Of a stretch of DNA of 64,000 nucleotides, positions 18,052-25,981 are shown one piece after another. Each line of letters opens with the position of its first letter. The stretch's first letter is position 1. Origin of the DNA: Acidobacteriota bacterium (GTDB lineage Bacteria; Acidobacteriota; Vicinamibacteria; Vicinamibacterales; UBA2999); the NCBI GenBank assembly GCA_030697165.1, contig JAUYQQ010000009.1, positions 310,001-374,000 of the forward strand, given 5' to 3'. Under the pieces are notes generated by a model. That model was not told the origin of the DNA. It was given only the letters and a program-made list of their open reading frames with translations, and did no database searches. The position numbers and the translations under genes are program-made.

Positions 18052-18546
18052 CTAGCGGATCGGGAGACTCGCGCGGCGCTGCCGCAGCACTTCATAGGCG
18101 GCAATCGCCACGCTGTTCGACAGGTTCAGCGAGCGGACCCGGGTCGACAGAATTGGCATCGCGACAAAGCGATCGCGATACTTCTCGTGGAGTTCGGCCG
18201 GCAGGCCGGCGGTCTCGCTGCCAAACACGAGCACGACGCCTTCCGGTGCGCCCAGCGGCGCGTCCCAGAACGAGCGCGTCGCCTTGGTCGAGAAGAAATA
18301 CGGCTCGCCGAGCGCCGGCAACTGCGCCTCGAAGGCCTCCCAGTCCGGCCACACGCGCAGGTCCACGTGCTCCCAGTAGTCGAGACCGGCCCGCTTGACG
18401 CGGCTGTCGTCGAGGGAGAAGCCCAGTGGCTCAATCAGGTGCAGGCTCGCGCCCGCCGCCAGGCAGGTGCGGCCGGCGTTGCCGGTGTTCCAGTGGATGT
18501 CGGGATACACGAGAACGACGTGCGTCACCTCGTCAGGCCTCGACAC
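18052..18546 (-). CDS. trmL: tRNA (cytidine(34)-2'-O)-methyltransferase, SPOUT family
   Basis: 164 aa, the usual TrmL length. Motifs are YPDIHWNTGNAGRTC at the N-terminus, then VFGSETAGLP and the knot-forming PILSTRVRSLNLSNSVAI. TrmL methylates the wobble ribose of tRNA-Leu. The start overlaps the end of the PilB-like gene by 14 nt, indicating coupling. Confidence 0.92.
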   Translation of the reverse strand: MSRPDEVTHVVLVYPDIHWNTGNAGRTCLAAGASLHLIEPLGFSLDDSRVKRAGLDYWEHVDLRVWPDWEAFEAQLPALGEPYFFSTKATRSFWDAPLGAPEGVVLVFGSETAGLPAELHEKYRDRFVAMPILSTRVRSLNLSNSVAIAAYEVLRQRRASLPIR

Positions 18547-20542
18547 TGACGACGCTCATCACGTCCTCGACCGTGGCCAACCCCGTGGTCAGCAGCAGCG
18601 TGGCGTAGCGTTTCAAGTCGATCATGCCCTGCTCGACCGCGGCGGCATGAAGCTCCTCGGCGCGAGCGCCCGCGCCCACCATCGACCTGAGCTGCGCGTT
18701 CATTCGCATCACTTCGTAGATGCCGATCCGGCCCTTGACGCCCTTGCCGCCGCAGATCGCGCACCCGACCGCCCGATACAGCGTCGTGTTCGGCGGCAGG
18801 TCGAAGTAGCGGATGGCGTTGGCGTCGGCCGGCACGGGCTCCCTGCACTGCTGACACAGACGGCGGGCCAGCCGCTGCGCGATCACGCCGATGGTCGACG
18901 ATGACACCAGGAAGGGCTCAATCCCCATTTCGTGCAGCCGGGTGAATGCCACGGCGGCGCTGTTGGTGTGGAGCGTCGTGAACACCAGGTGCCCGGTCAG
19001 GGCGGCTTCGACGGCGGTGTGCGCCGTCTCTTTGTCGCGGGTTTCGCCGACGAGCAGCACGTCGGGATCCTGCCGCAGAAACGCACGCAGGACGGCCGCG
19101 AACGTCAGGCCGATGTCGGGGGCCGCCTGGATCTGGGTCACGCCAGGCAGGTCGTACTCCACGGGATCTTCGGCGGTTGAAATATTGACGCCGGGATCGT
19201 TGATTTCCGCCAACGCCGAATAGAGCGTGGTCGTCTTACCCGAGCCGGTGGGCCCGGTCACATAGATGATGCCGTAGGGCTGCTGGATCATCTCCCGCAC
19301 TAGCGCCAGCACCGGAGCGTGGGTGATCAGCGTGTCGAGACCTAGCGCCGTGTTCGATTTGTCGAGCAGGCGCATGCACACCTTCTCGCCCCATTTGCCA
19401 GGCACCGTCGAGACGCGAAAGTCGATCGGCTTGCCCTCCATCGTCACGCTGATGCGGCCGTCCTGGGGCAGCCGTTTTTCGGCGATGTCGAGCCGGCTCA
19501 GGATCTTGAATCGCGAGATCACGCCCATCTGCACGCGCTTGGGAAGCTTCTGCACCACTTGCAGAACCCCGTCGATCCGGAAACGCACGGTGACGTCGCC
19601 TTCCATCGGCTCGACGTGGATGTCGCTGGCGCCTTGTTTGATGGCGAGCCCGAGAATCGAGTTGACGAGCCGGATGATCGGGGCGTCCTCCGACGCGCTC
19701 ATCAGGTCCTGCTTGGTGTCGGCGGCCACGACCTCGGCGTCGGCCGCCAGCTGCAGCTCGCGGATGAGATCCGCCTGCAACAGGTCAACCGACGCGGCCG
19801 GCGACGGCGGCGCAGTTGTGGCCGGTCGCGGGGCGGCGGCCTCGGTCTTCGCCACCAGCTGAGGATAGGTACTCGCCATGAAGCGCTTGAAATCGTCTTC
19901 GGTGACGATGGCCGGCTCGATCATCACGCCCTTGATGGCGCGCCGGACATCGTCGAACGCCACCAGGTTGTTCGGGTTGGTCATCGCGAGCGTGAGCCGG
20001 TTGTTCGCGAAGGCGATCGGCACGACCTTGTGGGCGTTGATCATCGCCTGCGGCAGCAGCGTCACCACGCGTGGGTCGACCTGCATCTTGGCCAGGTTGA
20101 CGAAGTCCACCCCGGCGTGCCGGTTGGCGTCGATGAGACGTTCGGCGAGCATCCGCATCATCGCCGCGGCCAGTTCGGGATGGGCCGCCAGGGCCTGCTC
20201 GAAGTCGGCATGCTCGAGCACGGCACACGTCGTCTCGTCGATGGCCAGCACGGAGGCAGTGCGGGGCTGGCCGGTGAGCAGGGCCATTTCGCCAAACATC
20301 TGTCCGGGCCCAAGCTCGGCGAGCACGAAGTCGACGCCGGTGTCCGGGTCGCGCCGCCGGACCACGACCCGGCCCGACAGGACAAAGTAGGCCGCGCCAT
20401 CGGCGCTGCCCTCGCGAACGATGGTCGACTGCGGCAGGAAGTCGCGCCGCCGCGTGCGGCGTTCGAGGAGTGCACACGCCTCGGCGGACAGGGCGCTGAA
20501 GAACGGCACCTGGTGGAGGAACGACGGGCTGGCTGGGTTCAT
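18533..20542 (-). CDS. GspE/PilB-type secretion ATPase with N-terminal cyclic-nucleotide-binding domain
   Basis: 669 aa. Residues 15-135 are a cNMP-binding fold (ESGS-like REGSADGAAYFVLSGRV, LGPGQMFGEMALLTGQPRTAS). Residues 150-230 resemble the GspE/MshE N-domain. A proline/alanine linker follows. The ATPase (about 285-660) has Walker A GPTGSGKTTT near 430, an Asp box, Walker B and the His box (TGHLVFTTLHTNSA). The zinc-type Cys pairs are LCQQC and CAICGGKG. It should power a type II/IV pilus-like machine. No pilin or secretin genes are in the window, so it may be an orphan controlled by a nucleotide. Confidence 0.9.
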   Translation of the reverse strand: MNPASPSFLHQVPFFSALSAEACALLERRTRRRDFLPQSTIVREGSADGAAYFVLSGRVVVRRRDPDTGVDFVLAELGPGQMFGEMALLTGQPRTASVLAIDETTCAVLEHADFEQALAAHPELAAAMMRMLAERLIDANRHAGVDFVNLAKMQVDPRVVTLLPQAMINAHKVVPIAFANNRLTLAMTNPNNLVAFDDVRRAIKGVMIEPAIVTEDDFKRFMASTYPQLVAKTEAAAPRPATTAPPSPAASVDLLQADLIRELQLAADAEVVAADTKQDLMSASEDAPIIRLVNSILGLAIKQGASDIHVEPMEGDVTVRFRIDGVLQVVQKLPKRVQMGVISRFKILSRLDIAEKRLPQDGRISVTMEGKPIDFRVSTVPGKWGEKVCMRLLDKSNTALGLDTLITHAPVLALVREMIQQPYGIIYVTGPTGSGKTTTLYSALAEINDPGVNISTAEDPVEYDLPGVTQIQAAPDIGLTFAAVLRAFLRQDPDVLLVGETRDKETAHTAVEAALTGHLVFTTLHTNSAAVAFTRLHEMGIEPFLVSSSTIGVIAQRLARRLCQQCREPVPADANAIRYFDLPPNTTLYRAVGCAICGGKGVKGRIGIYEVMRMNAQLRSMVGAGARAEELHAAAVEQGMIDLKRYATLLLTTGLATVEDVMSVVSVEA

Positions 20543-20564
20543 CGGGTTGGGGGCATCATAGCCG

Positions 20565-21161
20565 TTAAGGCACGATGGTCGCGCCGCGAGCGAGCATGGT
20601 GACCAGGTCCGCGATCTTCTTCGCGCGGCCGGCCGGGGTCTTCATGTTGTTGGTACGGAAGGTCAACGCGAACAGGTTCATCTTGCCCAGGGAGTGGAAC
20701 GTCTTGCGCGCCCGCGGGTTCGCCTCGATGGCGGCGCGCAGGTCGGCCGGCACGGTGTCCTTCGACGCACTGCGAATGGGCGCGTAAGCCGCCGCCCATC
20801 GGCCATCGGCCTTGGCGGCGTCCACCTGCGCCTGCCCGGGCGGCTGCATCAAGCCGGCCTTGGTCAGGCGAACGATGTGGTCGCGATTGATCTGGCTCCA
20901 CATGCTCTTCTTGCCTCGCGGGGTGTAGCGCTGCAGGAACGCTTCCGCGTCGAGTCCTTTGCGAATGGCGTCGATCCAGCCCCAGCAGAGCGCGACGTCG
21001 AGCGCTTCAGGGCACGTCACCGACGGCACGCCGGAATCCTTCTTGTAGACCTTGATCCAGATCTCAGTTTCGCGCGCGTGGTTCTTCGCCAGCCACGCGG
21101 CAAACGCCGCCTGGTTCTTGAACGGCTTGATCTTCTTGGGGTCGGGAATGATCGGTGCCAT
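20565..21161 (-). CDS. YdeI/OmpD-associated family protein
   Basis: 198 aa. Typical family stretches are NHARETEIWIKVYKK, PEALDVALCWGWIDAI, FLQRYTPRGKKSMWSQIN and the C-terminal NPRARKTF...RTNNMKTPAGRAKKI. No catalytic function is established for the family. It lies 22 bp after the PilB-like start on the same strand. Confidence 0.85.
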   Translation of the reverse strand: MAPIIPDPKKIKPFKNQAAFAAWLAKNHARETEIWIKVYKKDSGVPSVTCPEALDVALCWGWIDAIRKGLDAEAFLQRYTPRGKKSMWSQINRDHIVRLTKAGLMQPPGQAQVDAAKADGRWAAAYAPIRSASKDTVPADLRAAIEANPRARKTFHSLGKMNLFALTFRTNNMKTPAGRAKKIADLVTMLARGATIVP

Positions 21162-21339
21162 GGGGAAGGTCTTCAGACTTACAGGGAGCCATCATATGCC
21201 GGCCACAATGGCGATGCGTCCCTTGTCGCGCCTCAGCGGGCGAGAGCACGCTCCTCTGCTCGTTCCACCGGAGTGCTATTGATTCGTATGACTCAAGGTT
21301 GGTCGATGACATCAAGAGGTTGAGGTTCATCAAAGAGTG

Positions 21340-21691
21340 TCACGCCGGGGGCCCCATGACGAAGATGGTGTTGTCGAATGGGTCGATGACGCTGAATGTG
21401 CGCCGCACCCCAGTCTTCGTTGCGCGGCGGTCGCGGCACACTCACGCGTTGCCGCCACTCGTCATAGTAGCGGTCCGCGCGCTCCACCTCGAGCGACACG
21501 CAGGCCTTTCGGCCGTGTCCGTCCATCGGGCTGTCGAGGGTAATCGCAATCGAACCTCGTCGCACGCCAAGCAGGCCGGACTTGCCGTCGGCGGTGGACT
21601 CGAATGAAACCTCGAATCCGAGCCCATTGACATAGAACTGCTTCGCCGTGGCGAGATCGTCGACGGGTAGAACGGGAACCGCGCGCTCCAT
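21340..21691 (-). pseudogene. VOC (glyoxalase-like) protein with a frameshift
   Basis: A good ribosome site (GAGGAGAG) precedes the ATG at 21691. The frame reads a VOC fold (AVPVLPVDDLATAKQFYVNGLGF, GSIAITLDSP) up to NEDWGA near 21405. There one extra base shifts the frame. Removing it restores RTFSVIDPFDNTIFVMGPP and a stop at 21340-21342, the expected end of such proteins. It is either a real disrupted gene or a single-base sequence error at 21398-21408. Confidence 0.7.
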
Positions 21692-21702
21692 TTTGCTCTC
21701 CT

Positions 21703-22437
21703 CTAGGTGGAAGCGGGCCCAGGCTGGGGCGGGTGTGATCCTGAGTCCAGCATCGCACCGCTGTCGGCCCTACGCATTCGGACCAGGAGCAACGCCGCGA
21801 TCACTAATGAGACGCCAACAGTCGCCCAGGCCACCAGTGAGCCCTCGAGCGACATGGGGTTAGCTGCATCTGGCACGGCCGCCGGCACGATGCCGGTCGT
21901 GTTGTTCACCGAGGCGTGCATCACCATCACGAGCAGCAGACTGCCCTGGGCCCTCCAGTAGAGCCAGGCCATCGCCACCGACAGCGCCGTCACGTGCAAC
22001 AGGTAGATCGGGAACGACTGGCCGTCACTTCCGCTGCCCTGCAGGAAGAACAGCGGCAGGTGCCAAAGCGCCCAGACGACGCCGAGCAGAACGCTGGCGC
22101 CGCCGAGGCCCAGATGCGTGGCGAGACGCGGCAGTGCATATCCCCGCCATCCCAGTTCCTCGCCGGCTTGCGTCCAGGTCGACAGCAGTATCCCACCGAG
22201 CATCAGGGGCAATGGTGTATCGCCGAAGGCGGGCCACGCGCCCACGGCCATTCGATGGATCAGGGCGGCGAGGAGCTTGGTAGCCGCCAGATAGCCGATC
22301 GCGAACAGATACAAGTGCGCGCCCACTTGCCACCTGCCGATGCGCGCCAGCAGGCGGGCCACGCCGGCGCGACCTTCGTAGTACGCGGTGAAGGCGAGCG
22401 CCACGAACCCTGGAGCGAAGACACCCAGCAGGAACAC
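21703..22437 (-). CDS. CPBP-family intramembrane protease (CAAX-like)
   Basis: 244 aa from a GTG at 22437. The CPBP motifs are EELGWRGYALPRL and WALWHLPLFFL, inside a bundle of hydrophobic segments. The frame is open and protein-like for another 120 bp upstream (VARITLVIFLLLTFALTW, a first membrane segment), but that stretch contains no ATG, GTG or TTG. The true start may be a rare codon near 22560, or the normal start has been lost. Confidence 0.75.
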   Translation of the reverse strand: MFLLGVFAPGFVALAFTAYYEGRAGVARLLARIGRWQVGAHLYLFAIGYLAATKLLAALIHRMAVGAWPAFGDTPLPLMLGGILLSTWTQAGEELGWRGYALPRLATHLGLGGASVLLGVVWALWHLPLFFLQGSGSDGQSFPIYLLHVTALSVAMAWLYWRAQGSLLLVMVMHASVNNTTGIVPAAVPDAANPMSLEGSLVAWATVGVSLVIAALLLVRMRRADSGAMLDSGSHPPQPGPAST

Positions 22438-22611
22438 CGGACCGCCAAGGCCGAAGAACCAGGCATTGCCCGGCGTCAGGAACGCCGCAGGAACGATCCA
22501 GGCCGTCCAGGTCAGGGCAAACGTGAGCAGAAGGAATATGACCAGGGTGATGCGCGCTACCTTTCTGCCGTCGGTCTGCCTTGGGCCACGCGCGTTGGGC
22601 CCCCGTTGACT

Positions 22612-23121
22612 CTACCTCTGTCGTTCACCAGGAATTGGGAGCCTGAAGGCATGCAAGACGGCGGCAAACCCGACCAGACCCACGGCGAAACGGACTCTGT
22701 CAAAAAGAATCCACTGGTTTACCAGCGCCCGGATCTCATCGGCGCTTTGAGCGCCCCCGGCCTGTTCAAACAGCACCGCGTTGATTGGATACACATACGC
22801 GACCGTGAAGATTGCCCCGAACACGGTAAAGCAGGCCGTTGCGATGAGCAACGCTCGCCGATGTCGCGGCAGGTGCCATCCCGCTATCAAAGCCGCTAAT
22901 ACCGGCACATTGCGCGCGACGATAAAGGGTGGCCCAAAAAAGTTGAAGATGGTCCGATTCCAGTCCGTCCCCTGGAAAAACGCGCGGACTGATTCCGGGG
23001 GTGACGCGTTCCACAAGGGAACGATCACCACCATTTGGTAGAGCGTGCCACCGACCCAGGTGGTCAACGCAACCACTGAGAGCCACAGGGAGACCAGAAG
23101 TATCCGATCGCGAGCAGTCAC
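22612..23121 (-). CDS. DUF1772 family membrane protein
   Basis: 169 aa with four hydrophobic segments. Residues such as WVGGTLYQMVVIVPLWNASPPE and FFQGTDWNRTIFNFFGPP, plus the C-terminal WILFDRVRFAVGL, fit the DUF1772 (anthrone-oxygenase-like) family. The role here is unknown. It starts 3 bp after the kinase-like gene ends, so the two are probably cotranscribed. Confidence 0.75.
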   Translation of the reverse strand: MTARDRILLVSLWLSVVALTTWVGGTLYQMVVIVPLWNASPPESVRAFFQGTDWNRTIFNFFGPPFIVARNVPVLAALIAGWHLPRHRRALLIATACFTVFGAIFTVAYVYPINAVLFEQAGGAQSADEIRALVNQWILFDRVRFAVGLVGFAAVLHAFRLPIPGERQR

Positions 23122-23124
23122 GTT

Positions 23125-23613
23125 CTACCAGGACGAAGTGAGCACGGTCGTGTGCTCGACTTTGTTACCCCTATGTGTATCGAAGATTCGTCGATGCGCC
23201 TGGTACGACCACTGGTCGCTGCGGTGGTAATAGCCGGTGACCCAGGCCTGCAGGTTGGCGAGCATAGCGTTCTGAGCTTCAGACGAGGAGTACTTGTGCG
23301 GCTCCCACGGCCGCTGGCGATTGTTGGCCAGACAGGCGTCGAGGCCAGGATTGAGGAACACCAGCTCCGTGGCGTGCCTTGCTGAGGCTTCGACCAGTTC
23401 GCCATAGCAGCCTTCGATCACCCAGGTGTCATGCGCCGCGAGAAAATCCGCCAGCGACTGCTGGATAGCGGCGGCCGGGCGCAACACTGCGACCTGGTTC
23501 GGTTCCCACACGATCGAGTCGAGGTCCAGATGCGGAATGCCCTCGCGAGCCGCCAACGCTTGCGCGTGGGTGCTCTTGCCCGAGCCGGAGTTGCCGAAGA
23601 TCAGGACTCTCAT
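23125..23613 (-). CDS. Small P-loop NTPase (adenylate/shikimate-kinase-like)
   Basis: 162 aa. Walker A is FGNSGSGKST at residues 6-15. LDLDSIVWEP and VIEGCYGEL are typical of a group of P-loop kinases annotated as AAA or shikimate kinase-like. The specific substrate is unknown. It is the last chromosomal-type gene before the integron array. Confidence 0.8.
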   Translation of the reverse strand: MRVLIFGNSGSGKSTHAQALAAREGIPHLDLDSIVWEPNQVAVLRPAAAIQQSLADFLAAHDTWVIEGCYGELVEASARHATELVFLNPGLDACLANNRQRPWEPHKYSSSEAQNAMLANLQAWVTGYYHRSDQWSYQAHRRIFDTHRGNKVEHTTVLTSSW

Positions 23614-23682
23614 CGTGCGTGACTGGCGTACAACAAGTAGTCGGCGGACCCGGGTAGCGCTCCGCCAATCATGACGAAGGGA

Positions 23683-23775
23683 GTCTAGTGCCGGGGCAAG
23701 TCGGCGTCAAACATCGGCGGGTGTCGTTGTTTCAACTACTTCCACCGTGTCAGGCCCCGCGCTTCGGGACTAGAC
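23683..23775. repeat. Degenerate attC-like inverted repeat
   Basis: GTCTAGT (23683-23689) and ACTAGAC (23769-23775) are exact complements, and GGGGC/GCCCC arms sit just inside. The position matches an attC: the toxin stop codon at 23770-23772 lies in the outer arm. However the invariant AAC/GTT bases are replaced by AGT/ACT, so this may be a dead or diverged site marking the far end of the array. Confidence 0.35.
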
Positions 23776-23913
23776 CGCTCCGAGGGTCTCTCGCGCTCCG
23801 TGATGAACGGTCAGCACGTGAATCTCGCTGGGGTCATGCGTCGAGTCTGCTTCGATGAACGCGTGGATGGCTGCCACGTCATCCTGGGCGCGCTCGGTCC
23901 AGTAGATAGTCAC
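23770..23913 (-). pseudogene. RelE/ParE-type toxin with internal deletion
   Basis: The GTG at 23913 overlaps the antitoxin stop (GTGA). The 47-residue product starts like a ParE toxin (VTIYWTERAQDDVAAIHAFIEADSTH) and jumps to the normal C-terminus (SEIHVLTVHHGARE). Full-length members are about 95 residues, so roughly 45-50 central residues are missing in frame. The toxin is unlikely to be active. Confidence 0.7.
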
Positions 23914-24092
23914 GCCAGAAGGCGCTTCTTGACCTCGTCGTGACTCACCACCTGCCCGGCACGAGACTGCTGAAGCCCCTCCTCGATCTTGGCGATAAAG
24001 CACAGCCGTCCGATCGCGTCCTCAATAGTGGCGCTATCGGGTAACGAACGGATGGCGTCCAAGGCGCGTTGTTTATCCGTTTCGGTGGGCAT
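23910..24092 (-). CDS. Antitoxin of a RelBE/ParDE-type module
   Basis: 60 aa, starting MPTETDKQRALDAIRSLPDSATIEDAIGRL and ending with SHDEVKKRLLA. This helical antitoxin type usually precedes a ParE/RelE toxin. It resembles the antitoxin at 25276-25485 in layout (ATIEDAIGRLCFI versus SLDEVQYHLYVV). It is the fourth gene-pair cassette counting from the integrase. Confidence 0.75.
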   Translation of the reverse strand: MPTETDKQRALDAIRSLPDSATIEDAIGRLCFIAKIEEGLQQSRAGQVVSHDEVKKRLLA

Positions 24093-24135
24093 GAGGAAAT
24101 CCTAGCATCGTCGCGTCAAGAATGCTCGTCAGTGC

Positions 24136-24230
24136 GCCCAACGCCTTGCCGCTCAGCCGCGAGCGGCAGTCGCAATCATGCGAAGGAGTCTAAACCATCT
24201 GCCGCTCGTCGGCTGCAGCGGCTGTTAGGC
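24136..24230 (-). other. Integron attC site 3
   Basis: 95 bp. On the minus strand it runs from GCCTAAC (24230-24224) to GTTGGGC (24142-24136). Inner arms AGCCGACGAGCGGC and GCCGCTCGCGGCT pair with small mismatches, as in attC folds. The stop of the HigA-like gene (TAA, 24225-24227) lies inside the first core box. Confidence 0.85.
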
Positions 24231-24530
24231 CGCGCCGCGCCACCCATGGAGCGCTTCGGCAACCGCGATCGGGTTCTTCGCCGCGACACGAAGGAGCGCC
24301 AATGCGGGTCCGTCTGGAACACGACGACCTTGCTCCCAGTTGCGCAACGTCGACACATTGACACCGATCATGAGCGCGAATTCGGTCTGCGAGGCGCGCA
24401 GCTTCTTTCGAACTGCCTTGATGTCTGCCGGCTTGAACGTGGTCACTCGAGACGCGCGCAGGGTGCCCCGACGAATGCGACCGGCCTGTCGAACGCTGGC
24501 GACCAACTCTTGAAACGCATCGGCTTTCAC
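24225..24530 (-). CDS. HigA-type XRE antitoxin
   Basis: 101 aa. The Cro/C1-type helix-turn-helix is at about 40-85 (RASQTEFALMIGVNVSTLRNWEQGRR). It follows the toxin gene with a 4 nt overlap, the toxin-first order usual for HigBA. It probably represses its own promoter at the palindrome 24853-24869. Confidence 0.88.
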   Translation of the reverse strand: MKADAFQELVASVRQAGRIRRGTLRASRVTTFKPADIKAVRKKLRASQTEFALMIGVNVSTLRNWEQGRRVPDGPALALLRVAAKNPIAVAEALHGWRGAA

Positions 24531-24844
24531 TTGAACTCCTTCCGGATGAGCGCCGCCAGAACTCGCGCCTGGTCGCGCGTCAGGTCGCCCTGCTCGTTCT
24601 TGGCGTAGGCGTAAAGCATGTAGAACGCCGCTTCACGCACCGCCCAGTAGTAGATCACTCGAATTCCGCCACGCTTCCCGGCACCCGGCCGGGCCCATCG
24701 CACCTTTCGGGCACCATGGGTGCCGCCGATGGTCGGCCCCTGCTCGGGTCGGCGCATGAGCGCGGACTGCAGGCTTCGATATGACTCGTCGTCGAGAAGC
24801 GCCGTGATTACCTTGGTAAAGATCGGCGTCTCGACAAACCGCAT
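24527..24844 (-). CDS. HigB-type RelE-superfamily toxin
   Basis: 105 aa, starting MRFVETPIFTKVITALLDD. The RelE-like core is GARKVRWARPGAGKRGGIRVIYYW with YMLYAYAKNEQGDLT, typical of HigB2-like mRNA interferases. Its own promoter and palindrome lie directly upstream. Confidence 0.88.
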   Translation of the reverse strand: MRFVETPIFTKVITALLDDESYRSLQSALMRRPEQGPTIGGTHGARKVRWARPGAGKRGGIRVIYYWAVREAAFYMLYAYAKNEQGDLTRDQARVLAALIRKEFK

Positions 24845-24849
24845 AAGCG

Positions 24850-24877
24850 ATTATACGCCAATGGCGTATGAGAGCAA
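24850..24877 (-). promoter_or_regulatory. higBA promoter with autoregulatory palindrome
   Basis: On the minus strand TTGCTC (24872-24877) and a perfect TATAAT (24850-24855) are 16 bp apart. The 17 bp palindrome ATACGCCAATGGCGTAT (24853-24869) fills the spacer and enters the -10 box, a standard place for repression by a HigA antitoxin. Confidence 0.75.
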
Positions 24878-24904
24878 ATTGGGAGAGGTGTGGCTTTGAT
24901 GGCG

Positions 24905-24970
24905 GCCTAACGCTACGAATGAGCCGCGCGCACAAGCGACATCGCGCGTCGGCTCCATTCGTTGTTAGCC
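24905..24970 (-). other. Integron attC site 2
   Basis: 66 bp. On the minus strand it runs from GGCTAAC (24970-24964) to GCGTTAGGC (ending at 24905). The paired inner boxes are GGAGCCGACGCGCGA and GCGCGCGGCTCA. The TAA stop of the RelE toxin (24965-24967) is inside the first core box. Confidence 0.88.
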
Positions 24971-25300
24971 TGCGTCGTTCAGATCCCGCCCCTGTTCGCG
25001 TCGCCATGTTGAAAAGTCGCGTGCTCCGTGAAGAAATGCCCGGATCACGACGCGGTCCTCTCGAATTCGGTAGAGCAATCGGTATTCGTAAACGAACAAT
25101 TCTCGAAGGGTCGACTCGCCGATTTCCGGGACCACACGCCCACGTTCCGCGAGAGTCGACAAACTGTCCGCGACTTCTATTGCACGCGTCATCACGCGAA
25201 TCGCGCCATCGAGGGAACTCTCAGCAATGCCGCTGAGCGCTTCGTCGAGGGCGGCTTGGGCCGACTCGCCCCAAACTACCCGGCGCGTCCCAGCAGCCAC
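24965..25300 (-). CDS. RelE/ParE-type toxin
   Basis: 111 aa from a GTG, overlapping the antitoxin by 25 nt. The core RVVPEIGESTLRELFVYEYRLLYRIREDRVVIRAFLHGARD is complete, so unlike the related toxin at 23770 this one looks intact. It would cleave mRNA on the ribosome or poison gyrase; sequence alone does not decide. Confidence 0.87.
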   Translation of the reverse strand: MAAGTRRVVWGESAQAALDEALSGIAESSLDGAIRVMTRAIEVADSLSTLAERGRVVPEIGESTLRELFVYEYRLLYRIREDRVVIRAFLHGARDFSTWRREQGRDLNDAG

Positions 25301-25485
25301 TTGCGCCGAAGCTCCGTCGCCACTTGTTCATGTGGAATCACGCGATCCGCGTGCTCGTCAGCCTCGCCTTGGGCCACCGCCTGAACGACGTACAAGTGGT
25401 ATTGCACCTCATCGAGGCTGCAATCGTCCGGCAAGCGATCGAGAAGCGCACGCACCGTGTCTTTGGCCGTCATTGGGAGCCTCAC
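25276..25485 (-). CDS. Antitoxin of RelBE/ParDE-type module
   Basis: 69 aa: MRLPMTAKDTVRALLDRLPDDCSLDEVQYHLYVV, ending HEQVATELRRKWLLGRAG. The sequence is of the short helical antitoxin type paired with RelE/ParE toxins. A second ATG at residue 5 is possible. It is transcribed from its own promoter (25502-25530). Confidence 0.78.
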   Translation of the reverse strand: MRLPMTAKDTVRALLDRLPDDCSLDEVQYHLYVVQAVAQGEADEHADRVIPHEQVATELRRKWLLGRAG

Positions 25486-25501
25486 CCTAGGAACTCAAGC
25501 C

Positions 25502-25530
25502 AGAATACGCCCTGGTCAATGGAAACTCAA
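25502..25530 (-). promoter_or_regulatory. Promoter of the RelBE-type cassette
   Basis: On the minus strand TTGAGT (25525-25530) and TATTCT (25502-25507) are 17 bp apart, upstream of the antitoxin start at 25485 and inside the cassette. This supports cassettes that carry their own promoters. Confidence 0.5.
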
Positions 25531-25568
25531 ACAGGCAATTCTTGGGCCATGAAGGTGCTGGTTTAGCA

Positions 25569-25656
25569 GGCTAACGCTTCGGCCTGAGCCGCGGCGGAAC
25601 AGTGCTGCGCCAACTGGCCAACGGTTGAACGCCGTCGGCTCCAGGCCGTGTTAGCC
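25569..25656 (-). other. Integron attC site 1
   Basis: 88 bp. On the minus strand it runs from GGCTAAC (25656-25650) to AAGCGTTAGCC (ending at 25569). The inner arms GGCCTGGAGCCGACGGCG and CGCGGCTCAGGCC pair closely, with one unpaired base as expected. The MazF stop (TAA, 25651-25653) lies inside the first core box. Confidence 0.88.
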
Positions 25657-25980
25657 CTCGGACGGTGTGACCTTAAGACCCAGCCACGCGCATACGGACG
25701 TTTCAACCTGCGACAGTTGTGCGTCCGACAACTTACCGAGCCTTCGCAATAGCCGCACCGGCGGCACCGTGACTAGCCCCTGCGCGTCGAAGGCGCCAGC
25801 CTTGAGAAACCCAACGGTCAACGCAGTCTCGAAACCGGACTGGCGAACACTCGTGGTATGCGGCACCAGCGTGACTAACGCGCGGTCGGCATCGGTTGGT
25901 GGCACGCTGAGAACCAACGCGGGCCGCACCTTCGCGGTCATGCCCAAATCGACGAGCCATACCTCGCCGCGCGCCGCCAT
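25651..25980 (-). CDS. PemK/MazF-family mRNA interferase toxin
   Basis: 109 aa. RGEVWLVDLGMTAKVRPALVLSV and the C-terminal LGKLSDAQLSQVE are hallmark MazF/PemK regions. It starts one base after the antitoxin stop. It forms the first cassette next to the integrase. MazF toxins cut single-stranded RNA at short sites. Confidence 0.9.
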   Translation of the reverse strand: MAARGEVWLVDLGMTAKVRPALVLSVPPTDADRALVTLVPHTTSVRQSGFETALTVGFLKAGAFDAQGLVTVPPVRLLRRLGKLSDAQLSQVETSVCAWLGLKVTPSEG

Positions 25981-25981
25981 G

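Noticed and set aside
23620-23720. A further attC site near the P-loop gene
   Set aside because: No RYYYAAC/GTTRRRY pair was found. Only the degenerate repeat at 23683-23775 is reported.
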